The notes below the pieces were generated by a model. That model saw only the letters and a program-made list of their open reading frames with translations, made no database searches and had not been told where the DNA came from. From assembly GCF_900182705.1 (NCBI RefSeq), contig NZ_FXTP01000010.1, forward strand, positions 124,001 to 188,000: 64,000 nt of DNA, read 5' to 3'. The position numbers and the translations under genes are program-made. Source of the DNA: Gracilimonas mengyeensis (GTDB taxonomy: Bacteria; Bacteroidota; Rhodothermia; Balneolales; Balneolaceae). Of this stretch, positions 8,461 through 16,946 are shown in pieces (the stretch's first letter is position 1; each line of letters opens with the position of its first letter).

Positions 8461-10506
8461 CTACCCTTCATCAATATCCAGCTTATGCTTTCGCTTCATC
8501 AACGTGAGGATAGTGTATTCGGCCACCAGAACATTTTCCTGGTTAGTAACTTCCACATCCCAGTACACTACGCCAAATGGGAAGGGATCGTCTTTCTTTT
8601 GCTGGCGGACATTCTTTCGTTTCAGGATTAACTTCGCCTGTATGGTATCGCCTGGTGCAACGGGTGCCACAAATCGTAGGTTTTCCAATCCATAATTCAA
8701 CATCACCGGGCCTTCATCAGGATGCACAAACAAGCCGGCTGTGGCTGAGAGTACGAAATATCCATGCGCCACAATCTTTCCAAAGAGGGAGCGAGCAGCA
8801 GCGTCCGGATCCGTATGGGCGTAGAAATGATCGCCGCTTAATTCGGCAAATTCTTCAACGTCCTGTTCGGTCACAGTGCGCTTTTCAGTGGTCAAAGCTT
8901 CCCCGATTTCCAGTTCTTCAAAATATTTCTGGAAGGGATGCTTTTCAGATTCTTGCGTTTCCGCCCCTTTAATGTGCTGCTTCACGATGTTGCGCAGGGT
9001 GGTGGGAGAGCCCTGCAGTGCAATCCGTTGCATATGATGAAGTACCGAACGGGCTCCCCCAAGTTCCTCACCGCCGCCGGCATGTCCCGGGCCACCGTGT
9101 ACCAGCGAGGCAATAGGGGAACCATGCCCCGTGGATTCACCTGCCGAATGGCGATTGATCACCATAAAACGTCCGTGGTAAGGCGCGCAACCCATGGTGA
9201 TGGTATGTGCCAATTCATCATCGGCCGTAAAAAGAGATCCTACCAAAGAGCCGTTTGCCTTATTGGCCAGTTCAATGGCTTCCTGTGGATTTTTGTAGGG
9301 CATAACGGTGGTCATGGGACCAAATGCTTCCAGCCGATGCACTTCATCCACTTGCATGGGCTGATGACACACCAGCACTCTTGGATTAGTAAAAGCACCA
9401 TTCTTGTTGCTGGTAGAAGCATAAACTGTATCTGTGATCTCAGAAAGCTGCTGTAGTTGTTCTTCAAATCGCTCGGCTTGTTGAGAACTGGCCAAAGGTC
9501 CCATGCGGGTTTCTTTTTGGGCCGGATCGCCGATGGTGGTTTTCTCCAGGCGAGCTTTGAGCGCTACAATCACTTCATCTACACGCTTCTCTGGAACGAT
9601 GGTTCGGCGTATGGCCGTACATTTTTGCCCGGTTTTGACGGTCATCTCTCGGGCTACTTCTTTCACAAAAAGGTCAAATTCCTCCATGTCGGGAGTAACA
9701 TCTTCGCCGAGAATAGAGCAGTTCAGAGAATCGGCCTCCAGGTTAAAAGGTATATTTTTGGCAATAATGTTGGGGTGTGACTTGAGCTTCTTGCCGGTGT
9801 GGGCCGAACCGGTAAAAGCCACCATATCCTGGCTGTTAAGGTGATCCAACAAGTCTCCGGGCTTGTCGGCGGCGATATATTGAAAGGAGCCTTCGGGCAA
9901 AATACCGGATTCAATGATATCCTTGAACACTTCCCATGCAAGGTAGGAACCAATTGGAGAGGGCTTCACTATCACCGGCATACCAGAAATAATAGCCGGT
10001 GCCATTTTTTCCAGCATCCCCCAAACCGGGAAATTAAATGCGTTGATATGAACAGCTACACCATGACGCGGCACGCAAATGTGTTGTCCCATAAAGCTGC
10101 CTTTGCGGGAAAGTCGTTCTACATCGCCTTCCACATGCCACGGAAGATCGGAAAGATGTCGCCGTGATTTACTGGATATTCCAAAAGCCGTTATGATGCC
10201 CCCTTCAATATCAATCCAGGAATCGGTTCTTGTAGCCCCGGTATGGGTGGAAATTTCATAGTACTTCTCCTTGTGCTCCATCAGGTACTGCCCCAGGAAT
10301 TTGATCTTAAAGGCCCGCTCGTGGATGGACATTTCCCGAAGCGTTGGTCCGCCCACATTTCTGGCGTACTCTAAGGCTGACTGATAATCAATATCCGCTT
10401 CAACCAATTGGGCAACCGGCTCATTAGTTACGGCACTGATGAGGTTGGTCTCTGCGCCTTCGGTCAGCCATTCACCTTGTATATAACTCGTTACTTTCAT
10501 TTCCAT
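8461..10506 (-). CDS. paaZ: bifunctional oxepin-CoA hydrolase / aldehyde dehydrogenase PaaZ
   Basis: 681 residues, the normal length of PaaZ. Residues 1 to about 520 are an NADP-type aldehyde dehydrogenase: NAFNFPVWGMLEKMAPA, the Glu in NLEADSLN and the nucleophile Cys in KTGQKCTAIRR. Residues about 530-670 are a MaoC/R-hydratase domain with SGDHFYAHTDP and FGKIVAHGYF, which carry the Asp/His pair. The enzyme opens the oxepin-CoA ring and oxidises the resulting aldehyde to 3-oxo-5,6-dehydrosuberyl-CoA. Cytoplasmic. ATG codons at 10506 and 10500 are both possible. It follows paaY by 36 bases of word-like repeat (AATTCAACATT). Confidence 0.95.
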   Translation of the reverse strand: MEMKVTSYIQGEWLTEGAETNLISAVTNEPVAQLVEADIDYQSALEYARNVGGPTLREMSIHERAFKIKFLGQYLMEHKEKYYEISTHTGATRTDSWIDIEGGIITAFGISSKSRRHLSDLPWHVEGDVERLSRKGSFMGQHICVPRHGVAVHINAFNFPVWGMLEKMAPAIISGMPVIVKPSPIGSYLAWEVFKDIIESGILPEGSFQYIAADKPGDLLDHLNSQDMVAFTGSAHTGKKLKSHPNIIAKNIPFNLEADSLNCSILGEDVTPDMEEFDLFVKEVAREMTVKTGQKCTAIRRTIVPEKRVDEVIVALKARLEKTTIGDPAQKETRMGPLASSQQAERFEEQLQQLSEITDTVYASTSNKNGAFTNPRVLVCHQPMQVDEVHRLEAFGPMTTVMPYKNPQEAIELANKANGSLVGSLFTADDELAHTITMGCAPYHGRFMVINRHSAGESTGHGSPIASLVHGGPGHAGGGEELGGARSVLHHMQRIALQGSPTTLRNIVKQHIKGAETQESEKHPFQKYFEELEIGEALTTEKRTVTEQDVEEFAELSGDHFYAHTDPDAAARSLFGKIVAHGYFVLSATAGLFVHPDEGPVMLNYGLENLRFVAPVAPGDTIQAKLILKRKNVRQQKKDDPFPFGVVYWDVEVTNQENVLVAEYTILTLMKRKHKLDIDEG

Positions 10507-10542
10507 CCCTGCAATTCAACATTTAAAATTCAACATTCAACA

Positions 10543-11133
10543 TTACTTCGTCTTACCCCACGTCTCATACCCCATTTCCTGATCTTCTCGACCTTCTGGT
10601 ATTTCCCGCAGAGGTTCACATTCTTTCAGGGTATTATGTAATTCTCCAGGTAGATTTTGGTAAAGCTCTGTGCCTTTAGTTTTCCATTCGGCCATTTCAC
10701 CCGAAACATCCTTCACGATTTTAGCAGGATTTCCAACCACTACTTTTCGATCCGGGATTTCCATGCTTTCTGGTACAAAAGCCAAAGCACCTATGATGGA
10801 TTCTTTCCCAACTTTCACATTATCCATGATCACCGCATTCATACCAATCAGGCAATTTTCTCCAAGATGTGCCCCGTGGATGATAGCCCCGTGTCCCACA
10901 TGGGCAGCTTCCTCCAGGGTCACCGTAATACCGGGAAACATATGGATGGTACAATTTTCCTGTACGTTGCATCCATCTTTGATGACAATCTTTCCCCAAT
11001 CCCCGCGAATAGCCGCTCCGGGACCGATATATACATCTTTTCCGATAATCACATTGCCGGTCACTGCCGCTTGCGGATGTACATAAGCCGTCTCGTGGAC
11101 TACTGGTTTATATCCGTTAAATTTGTAGATCAT
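10543..11133 (-). CDS. paaY: PaaY-like gamma-carbonic-anhydrase fold thioesterase
   Basis: 196 residues of left-handed parallel beta-helix: hexapeptide repeats run from GNVIIGKDVYIGPGAAIRGD through to KVVVGNPAKIVKDV, with the metal-ligand histidines in HMFPG and HVGHGAIIHG. In phenylacetate clusters this is PaaY, a thioesterase that removes dead-end ring-hydroxylated CoA esters; length fits PaaY (about 196) rather than shorter YrdA proteins. Its ATG overlaps the TGA of the upstream PemK-like toxin gene (ATGA at 11130-11133), so the two are translationally coupled. The C-terminal 30 residues are charged and variable. Confidence 0.85.
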   Translation of the reverse strand: MIYKFNGYKPVVHETAYVHPQAAVTGNVIIGKDVYIGPGAAIRGDWGKIVIKDGCNVQENCTIHMFPGITVTLEEAAHVGHGAIIHGAHLGENCLIGMNAVIMDNVKVGKESIIGALAFVPESMEIPDRKVVVGNPAKIVKDVSGEMAEWKTKGTELYQNLPGELHNTLKECEPLREIPEGREDQEMGYETWGKTK

Positions 11134-11471
11134 TTTGACTGATTAAGATGAGCGACCAAATTGTTGATCAGACTTTGATATCTGCTTTTGGAGATTGTAC
11201 CAATAATGCCAGGTAAATCTTTGGAGGGCAGGGTTGCAAGAAATCCGGTTCTAATTACAGAAGAAACTTGAAGTCCTGATTCGGAAAAATCATCATCAGT
11301 AAATTGAACAATGCTATCCAAGTCGGGAACGGCATGCCTTATTTGTGAGCTAATTCCACAGACAAGCCAATCACCAAAAGGAGGAAAAGAAGTCAATAGC
11401 AACACCGGTCTGAGCTTAAGTTGCCCGTCAGCTTGTTGTAATCTTGCTAATGCAATATCACTGGCTTTCAT
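11130..11471 (-). CDS. PemK/MazF-like toxin of a type II toxin-antitoxin pair
   Basis: 113 residues. The SH3-like fold of PemK/MazF endoribonucleases is suggested by KLRPVLLLTSFPPFGDWLVCGISSQ, by SVIRTGFLATL and by the closing helix. Members cleave mRNA when the antitoxin is lost. The gene overlaps the 3' end of its antitoxin by 14 bases and is coupled to paaY by an ATGA overlap, so the pair lies inside the phenylacetate operon. No N-terminal truncation is seen; the classic RPxLVL region lies at residues 21-26. Confidence 0.75.
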   Translation of the reverse strand: MKASDIALARLQQADGQLKLRPVLLLTSFPPFGDWLVCGISSQIRHAVPDLDSIVQFTDDDFSESGLQVSSVIRTGFLATLPSKDLPGIIGTISKSRYQSLINNLVAHLNQSK

Positions 11472-11676
11472 AGGCAGGATTAGGCTCTTTTACCATGGAT
11501 AGTTTGTACTCCGGCTCATCTTCTTCATAAGCCCTGTTTATACTTTTTGCTGAAACATCTGTCCACTCATCTTCTTCATCCAACAGAATCACCAGCAGTT
11601 TACTATCCTTTTTCAACTTTACATCTTCTTCTAATTGAATCTGTTCTCCATCATATGTTCCTTTGAGAGCTTTCAT
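11458..11676 (-). CDS. antitoxin partner of PemK-like toxin
   Basis: 72 residues, acidic. MKALKGTYDGEQIQLEEDVKL resembles the N-terminal beta strands of small antitoxins and DUF104/DUF2281-like proteins that sit before PemK toxins; the C-terminal part (DEEDEWTDVSA and on) is rich in Asp/Glu, as expected for a disordered toxin-wrapping tail. It overlaps the toxin gene by 14 bases. The family name is not certain; the antitoxin role is inferred from size, charge and gene order. Confidence 0.65.
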   Translation of the reverse strand: MKALKGTYDGEQIQLEEDVKLKKDSKLLVILLDEEDEWTDVSAKSINRAYEEDEPEYKLSMVKEPNPAYESQ

Positions 11677-11771
11677 AATATTCTTGAGTTTAAATAAATA
11701 TTGTTCAATTTTGCTTAATCTTCAACTTCATTAAAATACTTAGCGCTCTTAGCGTCTTTGCGGTTTCATCA

Positions 11772-12980
11772 TTAAGTTTTTTGCAAGATGACAGCCATCC
11801 CTTGTCCCACGCCCACACACAGCATACAAAGTGCATATTGGTGTGATTCCTTCTCATGAAGCTCAACCGTAGCGGTTTGTAACAGCCTTTGCCCTGTCAT
11901 TCCAAGTGGGTGACCTAAAGCAATAGCTCCGCCATTTGGATTGAGCCGGGAATCGGCATCATCCATTTCCAACAGGCGGGTTACTCCCAAAGATTGTCCA
12001 GCAAAGGCCTCGTTGAGTTCAATCACATCCATGTCGTCCAACTTTAATCCGGCGCGTTTCAGTACTTTTTGGGCGGCTTCCACTGGGCCCAATCCCATAA
12101 TTCTTGGTTCTATCCCAGAAACAGCATGAGCTACAATGCGGGCTTTTGGTTTTAAGTCAAAGTCTTTGACGGCTTGATCAGAGGCGACCAACAAAGCACC
12201 GGCTCCATCATTTAAACCAGAGGCATTTCCCGCCGTTACCGAGCCATTTTTACGGAAAGCGGGGCGGAGTTTGGCCAAAACTTCCGGGGTCGTATCCGGG
12301 CGCATAAACTCATCATGTTCAAAAAGAAAGGGATCCTGTTTTCTGCGGGGAATTTCTACAGGTACAATCTCTTTGGCAAGTCGTCCTGAATCACGGGCTG
12401 CTCCTGCTTTCTGCTGACTCCAGGCGGCAAATTTATCCTGATCTTCACGGCTGATATCGTATTTCTGTACCACGTTCTCGGCCGTCATTCCCATGCCGTC
12501 GGTGCCATACATTTCCTCCATTTTCGGGTTGATGAAGCGCCAACCGAAGGTAGAATCGTGCATTTCTGTAGTTCCGGAATAGGGAGAAGATCCCTTGCCC
12601 AAAACCATAGGCCCGCGGGTCATGTGCTCTATACCACCGGAGATAAACAAATCTCCTTCGCCAGCCTTTATGGCATGATAGGCTTTCACGGTAGCACTCA
12701 TGCCGGAGGCACATAAGCGGTTCACTGTTTCGCCGGGAACGGATACCGGGACACCGGCCAGTAGTGATGCCATACGGGCCACATTTCGGTTGTCTTCGCC
12801 GGCCTGGTTGGCACAACCAAGAATCACATCCTCGATGGCTTCTAATTCAATTTCAGGGTTTCTCTTGATGAGCTCCTTGATAGGTATGGCGGCCAAATCA
12901 TCGGCGCGAATGGGAGATAAGGCTCCTTTTAGTTTACCGATGGGAGTTCGGATTCCATCTATGATATATGCTTCTGGCAT
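11772..12980 (-). CDS. paaJ: 3-oxoadipyl-CoA / 3-oxo-5,6-dehydrosuberyl-CoA thiolase PaaJ
   Basis: 402 residues, typical thiolase. Active-site parts are visible: NRLCASGMSA with the acylated Cys near residue 90, ELNEAFAGQS, GGAIALGHPLGMTG with the His, and a final CVGVGQGMA with the second Cys. PaaJ acts twice in the pathway, cleaving the C8 intermediate and then 3-oxoadipyl-CoA to succinyl-CoA and acetyl-CoA. Its place between paaI and paaY supports PaaJ over a general acetyl-CoA acetyltransferase. Between it and the antitoxin gene (11677-11771) is a half copy of a repeat of the form CTTAGCGCTCTTAGCG. Confidence 0.9.
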   Translation of the reverse strand: MPEAYIIDGIRTPIGKLKGALSPIRADDLAAIPIKELIKRNPEIELEAIEDVILGCANQAGEDNRNVARMASLLAGVPVSVPGETVNRLCASGMSATVKAYHAIKAGEGDLFISGGIEHMTRGPMVLGKGSSPYSGTTEMHDSTFGWRFINPKMEEMYGTDGMGMTAENVVQKYDISREDQDKFAAWSQQKAGAARDSGRLAKEIVPVEIPRRKQDPFLFEHDEFMRPDTTPEVLAKLRPAFRKNGSVTAGNASGLNDGAGALLVASDQAVKDFDLKPKARIVAHAVSGIEPRIMGLGPVEAAQKVLKRAGLKLDDMDVIELNEAFAGQSLGVTRLLEMDDADSRLNPNGGAIALGHPLGMTGQRLLQTATVELHEKESHQYALCMLCVGVGQGMAVILQKT

Positions 12981-13009
12981 GGAAATTTTAAATGTTAAAT
13001 TTTAAATTC

Positions 13010-13432
13010 TTAATTCTCTGAATCATGTTTCTGCCCGGTTCTGTATACCGTACCGCGGAATTCTGCTATCAGATCTTCATGCTGGTTAGTTACACGGACT
13101 TTATAAACGCCAATAGTACGTCCGTTTTGGAGCTCTTCAGTTTCTGCAAAAAGTATATCATCAACCTGCACTTTTTTAGTGTAGTTGATGTTGTTTTCTA
13201 ACGCCAGTGAAACGGAGCCTCGGGAGTTGGAGGCAAAAGCCAGTGCACTATCAGCCAGCGAAAAGGTGATGCCGCCATGGCAAACCCCAAAACCATTCGT
13301 CATCTCTTCGCGCACTTTCATTGAAAGCTTACAGTAGCCGGGTTCGGATGCCTTTACTTCAATGCCCATCCATTGGGAGAAGGGATCGTTGGACAGCATG
13401 TTTTGTATAATGGGATGTGATTCTTTACTCAT
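13010..13432 (-). CDS. paaI: hotdog-fold acyl-CoA thioesterase PaaI
   Basis: 140 residues. The hotdog thioesterase motif GFGVCHGGITFSLADSALAFASNS (catalytic Asp region) and the NINYTKKVQVDD strand are typical of PaaI, which hydrolyses hydroxyphenylacetyl-CoA and related dead-end thioesters to free CoA. Cytoplasmic tetramer in the family. Start is ATG 13432. It lies between paaH and paaJ, 29 bases from paaJ, with AT-rich word repeats on both sides. Confidence 0.9.
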   Translation of the reverse strand: MSKESHPIIQNMLSNDPFSQWMGIEVKASEPGYCKLSMKVREEMTNGFGVCHGGITFSLADSALAFASNSRGSVSLALENNINYTKKVQVDDILFAETEELQNGRTIGVYKVRVTNQHEDLIAEFRGTVYRTGQKHDSEN

Positions 13433-13507
13433 AGCGATGTATTTAAGAAATCAGGAATCAGAATTCAGAATATGAAAACCTGAGTTCTGGATTCTGAGTT
13501 CTGACGA

Positions 13508-14683
13508 CTATTGCTCATAAAAATTCGTTTGCTCGGCCACCATTTTCTTCAATAGCGGATTGGGACGATAGCGGTCTTCGCGGTATTCAACTTGCAGGGC
13601 GGTCATGCGGTCCAGTACGTTTTTGAGCCCGATTTCATCTGCCCATTTGAGCAATCCTTTGGGATAGTTAACCCCATTTTGCATGGCGAGGTCCACATCT
13701 TCCACCGAGGCAATGTTCATAAATACAGCATCGCAGGCTTCATTAATCAGCATAGTGAGAATACGATCAAAGATCACCTGTCCAAGTTCTTCATCTTTAT
13801 TGGGGGAGGGATTTTTGGCTCCTTCACGATAATCGTAGAAACCACGACCTGATTTGCGTCCCAGCCAGCCGGCTTCCACCATTCGTTTTTGGGCGAAAGA
13901 AGGCTTGAATCTGGGATCATAATAAAAAGCCTCAAACACCGTGCTGGTTACTTCATAGTTCACATCGTGACCGATCAGATCCATCAATTCAAAAGGTCCC
14001 ATACGGAAGCCTCCGATTTCCTTCATGGCCCAATCGATGGTAGGGGCATCGGCAATCCCTTCTTCATAAATGCGGAGGGCTTCCCCGTAAAAGGGGCGCG
14101 CCACGCGGTTAACGATGAATCCGGGGGTGTCTTTGCCTGAAACTGTGATTTTGTCCCACCCCTTGATGAATGCTTTGGTTTTATCAAATACCTGATTATC
14201 AGTTGCAATACCCGGTATGATTTCTACCAGTTTCATCAACGGAGCAGGATTGAAGAAATGCACGCCTAAAAACCGTTCAGGCTTTTTTAAGGCGGCAGAG
14301 ATAGCAGCTACGGAAAGGGAAGAGGTGTTGGATGCCAATATACAATCCTTGGATACAATGCCTTCCAGGCGGGCAAAGGCATCTTTTTTTACTTCTAAAT
14401 CTTCCACAATAGCCTCAATCACAAAACCACATTCCCCAAAACTGGTGATATTATCTACAAACTCGATACGGTTTAGAATACCATCAATTTCTTCTTGAGT
14501 CATGCGCTCCTTTTCAACCTGCCGGGCGAGTATACTTTCCAGCCCTTCTCTGGATTTTTCCAGTTGATGAGGGTAAGCATCATATAAATACACCTGGTGC
14601 CCCTGAGTAGCAGCTACTTGTGCAATTCCTGTTCCCATGGTGCCGGCGCCGACCACGCCAATCTTAGCATCTTTTGATATCAT
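13508..14683 (-). CDS. paaH: 3-hydroxyadipyl-CoA dehydrogenase PaaH
   Basis: 391 residues from ATG 14683; the frame reads upstream to a TTG at 14722, but the Rossmann motif IGVVGAGTMGTGIA starts just behind the ATG, which fits family starts. NAD-binding domain at 1-185 with HFFNPAPLMKLVEIIPG, then the C-terminal helical 3HCDH domains (DTPGFIVNRVARPFYGEALRI; GRGFYDY; a second half-domain after residue 285). It oxidises (S)-3-hydroxyadipyl-CoA to 3-oxoadipyl-CoA with NAD. Position next to paaI and paaJ supports the name. Word repeats based on GAATTC fill the gap to paaI. Confidence 0.9.
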   Translation of the reverse strand: MISKDAKIGVVGAGTMGTGIAQVAATQGHQVYLYDAYPHQLEKSREGLESILARQVEKERMTQEEIDGILNRIEFVDNITSFGECGFVIEAIVEDLEVKKDAFARLEGIVSKDCILASNTSSLSVAAISAALKKPERFLGVHFFNPAPLMKLVEIIPGIATDNQVFDKTKAFIKGWDKITVSGKDTPGFIVNRVARPFYGEALRIYEEGIADAPTIDWAMKEIGGFRMGPFELMDLIGHDVNYEVTSTVFEAFYYDPRFKPSFAQKRMVEAGWLGRKSGRGFYDYREGAKNPSPNKDEELGQVIFDRILTMLINEACDAVFMNIASVEDVDLAMQNGVNYPKGLLKWADEIGLKNVLDRMTALQVEYREDRYRPNPLLKKMVAEQTNFYEQ

Positions 14684-14796
14684 AGAATAATCTTTATTTA
14701 GCGTCTGAAAAATCGCTTCCAAGATAAGGAATCTGGAGCGGAATGCGTTGTAAATTGAGCTAAAATTTTATGATTGTATGTCATTTACGAAAATGT

Positions 14797-14813
14797 TATC
14801 ATAATGATATCAT
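14797..14813. promoter_or_regulatory. palindromic operator candidate of the FitA/VapB-PIN pair
   Basis: TATCAT-A-ATGATA (14797-14809) is a perfect inverted repeat and overlaps a second palindrome ATGATATCAT (14804-14813). It lies 21 bases before the antitoxin start. Ribbon-helix-helix antitoxins bind such sites to repress their own operon; the link here is inference. Confidence 0.45.
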
Positions 14814-14833
14814 GTAATCAATCAGGAGGAGAT

Positions 14834-15070
14834 ATGCCTGACGTTTTAGTAAGAAATATTGAAGAAAAAACCCTCAACAACCTAAAGAAAAGAGCAGAGA
14901 GAAATAACCGCTCTCTACAAGCAGAGCTTAAATCTCTGCTTGAATTATATGCCGGGCCAGAGTTAGAGGAAACCAAAAGCATGGTCAGAGACGTGTATAT
15001 GAGGTACAAGGCCACAGGTAAAAAGTTCTCGGATAGTGCTGAAGATCTTTCGAAAGACAGGGAAGGATGA
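14834..15070 (+). CDS. FitA/VapB-like ribbon-helix-helix antitoxin
   Basis: 78 residues from ATG 14834, chosen because AGGAGG (14824-14829) stands four bases before it; upstream ATGs in the frame lack such a site. MPDVLVRNIEEKTLNNLKKRAERNNRSLQAELKSLLE is a typical FitA-type ribbon-helix-helix DNA-binding and dimer domain, and the remaining tail should bind the toxin. The stop overlaps the toxin ATG by four bases (ATGA at 15067-15070). It is one of three toxin-antitoxin pairs in the phenylacetate region and the only one on the plus strand. Confidence 0.85.
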   Translation: MPDVLVRNIEEKTLNNLKKRAERNNRSLQAELKSLLELYAGPELEETKSMVRDVYMRYKATGKKFSDSAEDLSKDREG

Positions 15071-15486
15071 AAATACCTGTGATAGATGCATGCTTCGCTG
15101 TAAAATGGTTTTTACCAGAAGATGGGAGTGAAAATGCACGCCGGTTTTTTTCCGGATTGGATAACTTTGTGGTTCCGGACCTTTTCTTAATTGAGATTGA
15201 CAATATTTTATCGAAGAAAGTGAGACGAAAAGAGTTGGACATTTCTGGCGCTGAAAAAATCTTTTCCATCATTAGAAACCTTCCGTTCATTACCGTGCCT
15301 TATGAGAAACTGAGTAAAGAAGTTTTTTTTATATCTACTCGCTTTCCGGTTACCCAGTATGATGCATGTTATTTGGCGTTAGCTGTTGAATATGATGGAA
15401 GATTCTATACGGCAGATAAAAGGTTTCTGAGGGGAGTGGAAAATACAGCTTATTCAGAATTCGTAATTGGACTGGATGAACTTTGA
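15067..15486 (+). CDS. PIN-domain toxin (VapC/FitB family)
   Basis: 139 residues, full PIN length. Acidic active-site residues are in place: Asp in IPVIDACFAVKWF (near residue 6), Glu in PDLFLIEIDNIL (near 40) and the C-terminal TQYDACYLALAVEYDG and FYTADKRFL with the third and fourth Asp. PIN toxins are Mg-dependent ribonucleases that cut tRNA or rRNA. The gene is coupled to the antitoxin by ATGA. Its stop codon is the base directly before the stop of the convergent DUF4260 pseudogene (15487), at a TTGATCAA palindrome. Confidence 0.88.
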   Translation: MKIPVIDACFAVKWFLPEDGSENARRFFSGLDNFVVPDLFLIEIDNILSKKVRRKELDISGAEKIFSIIRNLPFITVPYEKLSKEVFFISTRFPVTQYDACYLALAVEYDGRFYTADKRFLRGVENTAYSEFVIGLDEL

Positions 15487-15860
15487 TCAATTCTGGACGC
15501 CAATCCAACCCAAATGCGTATGCCTGAAATCATCGGGGAATTTGAGTCCGTAGCCAAAAACCCTATCAAAAGCAGCATGACCAAGAAATACGACCCCGAT
15601 AGCTACCAGTAATTTTACTTCCGCAAAATAGCCAGCTAATATCAGTCCGATCATCACACCTTTATGATGCAGCAGGTTATAACTCCAGATGTATTGATCA
15701 AGTAAGCTGCAAAGGAAACATCAGGAAGAAAGAAAAGGAGAGCGAACATCCACCAGCTGTAGCTAGTGGCCAATCCGAATAAGATGACGGAGCCAAGGAA
15801 AAGCCCAAGATTTTCGAGGAGTAACAGATTTTTTAAGGTAGAATTGAGTTTGATGTTCAT
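15487..15860 (-). pseudogene. DUF4260 membrane protein gene broken by a frameshift
   Basis: The first 51 residues (LLLLENLGLFLGSVILFG, then SYSWWMFALLFFLPDVSFAAYLIN) match the DUF4260 pattern of a small four-helix membrane protein. The annotated frame then ends at 15654 with an unrelated tail. In the next frame, from about 15688 down to a stop at 15487-15489, the family continues as WSYNLLHHKGVMIGLILAG and ends FDRVFGYGLKFPDD and HTHLGWIG, which is the usual DUF4260 end. One missing base near 15690-15700 explains both. Restored length is about 124 residues, normal for the family. A sequencing error is the main alternative to real decay. Confidence 0.8.
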
Positions 15861-15892
15861 AATGAAGAGCCTTGTGGTTAGCTAAATAAGTC

Positions 15893-15979
15893 GATCACAG
15901 ATTACGCGGATTACGCTGATTGGTTGTCAATCCTACTAAAAAATCAGCGAAATCTGTGTAATCAAAATAATCTGTGATC
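15893..15979. repeat. imperfect inverted repeat abutting paaG
   Basis: Left arm GATCACAGATTACGCGGATT (15893-15912) and on to CGCTGATT; right arm AATCAGCGAAATCTGTG through to AATCTGTGATC (15942-15979). The arms pair imperfectly around a spacer of about 20 bases and the right arm ends one base before the paaG stop codon. Similar CAGATTACGCGGATTACGC words occur as dispersed repeats in many Bacteroidota. Confidence 0.7.
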
Positions 15980-16759
15980 CTATTGTCCCTTAAACTCGGG
16001 TTTCCTTTTCTCCAAAAAAGCCTGTACTCCCTCATTATAATCGTGGGTTTTGCCTGCTTCAGCCTGTAACTCAGCTTCCAGTTTTAGTTGGCTTTCAAGA
16101 TCGTTAGAATAGCCAGCATTGAAGCTGCGTTTAGTGAGTCCGAGACCTTTTGTCGGCATCTTGGCCAGTTTTTGAGCGATGGCTTGGGCCTCATCCATGA
16201 AGGAGTCGGCGGGATAGGCCTTCCAGATCATGCCCATATCTACGGCATCTTTTGCGGATACTTTTTCACCCAAAAAGGTAAGAGCTGTGGCGAGTGCCTG
16301 ACCGATGAGCCGGGGCAGAATGTAGGTGCCGCCGCTGTCAGGGATCAAACCAATTTGGGAGAAAGACTGGATGAATTTGGCCTCCTCACTGGCTATCACA
16401 ATATCGCAGGCAAGGGCGATGTTGGCTCCAGCTCCGGCAGCCGTTCCGTTTACAGCGCATACAACGGGTTTCTCCAGTTCCCGAATGCCTTTTATGATAG
16501 GCATGTAGGTGTGGTACACAATCTCACTTAAGTCCCTTTCGGGATCTTCCGAAACTTCCGTAGCCTCTGCCAAATCCTGTCCCGCGCAAAAGGCCCGGCC
16601 CTTGCCGGTCAGCAATACACAGCGGATCTCATTATTGGACTCGGCTTTCATCAGGGCTTCTTTCATTTGGTCGGCCATTTCAAAGTTGAAACTGTTGAGC
16701 TTTTCGGGCCGGTTTAGTGTGATGGTGAAGATGCCGTTGTTTAATGTTGTCTGAATCAC
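15980..16759 (-). CDS. paaG: 1,2-epoxyphenylacetyl-CoA isomerase PaaG
   Basis: 259 residues. Crotonase fold: GKGRAFCAGQDLAEA and NGTAAGAGANIALACDIV form the oxyanion hole, QIGLIPDSGGTYILPRLIG holds the catalytic Asp, and the ending THDYNEGVQAFLEKRKPEFKGQ is the signature PaaG tail. It converts the ring epoxide to oxepin-CoA. Start is GTG at 16759, directly before the first beta strand; no ATG lies before it in frame. It is separated from paaH by the PIN-toxin pair and the DUF4260 pseudogene, and from paaABCD by a propeller gene on the other strand. Confidence 0.93.
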   Translation of the reverse strand: MIQTTLNNGIFTITLNRPEKLNSFNFEMADQMKEALMKAESNNEIRCVLLTGKGRAFCAGQDLAEATEVSEDPERDLSEIVYHTYMPIIKGIRELEKPVVCAVNGTAAGAGANIALACDIVIASEEAKFIQSFSQIGLIPDSGGTYILPRLIGQALATALTFLGEKVSAKDAVDMGMIWKAYPADSFMDEAQAIAQKLAKMPTKGLGLTKRSFNAGYSNDLESQLKLEAELQAEAGKTHDYNEGVQAFLEKRKPEFKGQ

Positions 16760-16946
16760 GGATTTGGCAGATTTATAGATTTCAGAGATTAATTTATTCA
16801 GGAATGTAGAGAAAGGTATTCAATTCACAAAAGATTAGTAAAAGCGCTTTTTTGAAATTAAACCTATATCAATGCACAGTTGAAATTTAAAATCTATTGA
16901 TGTATCTAAATTCAGAATAAAGATAATTCAATTTTCGGGTGATAAG

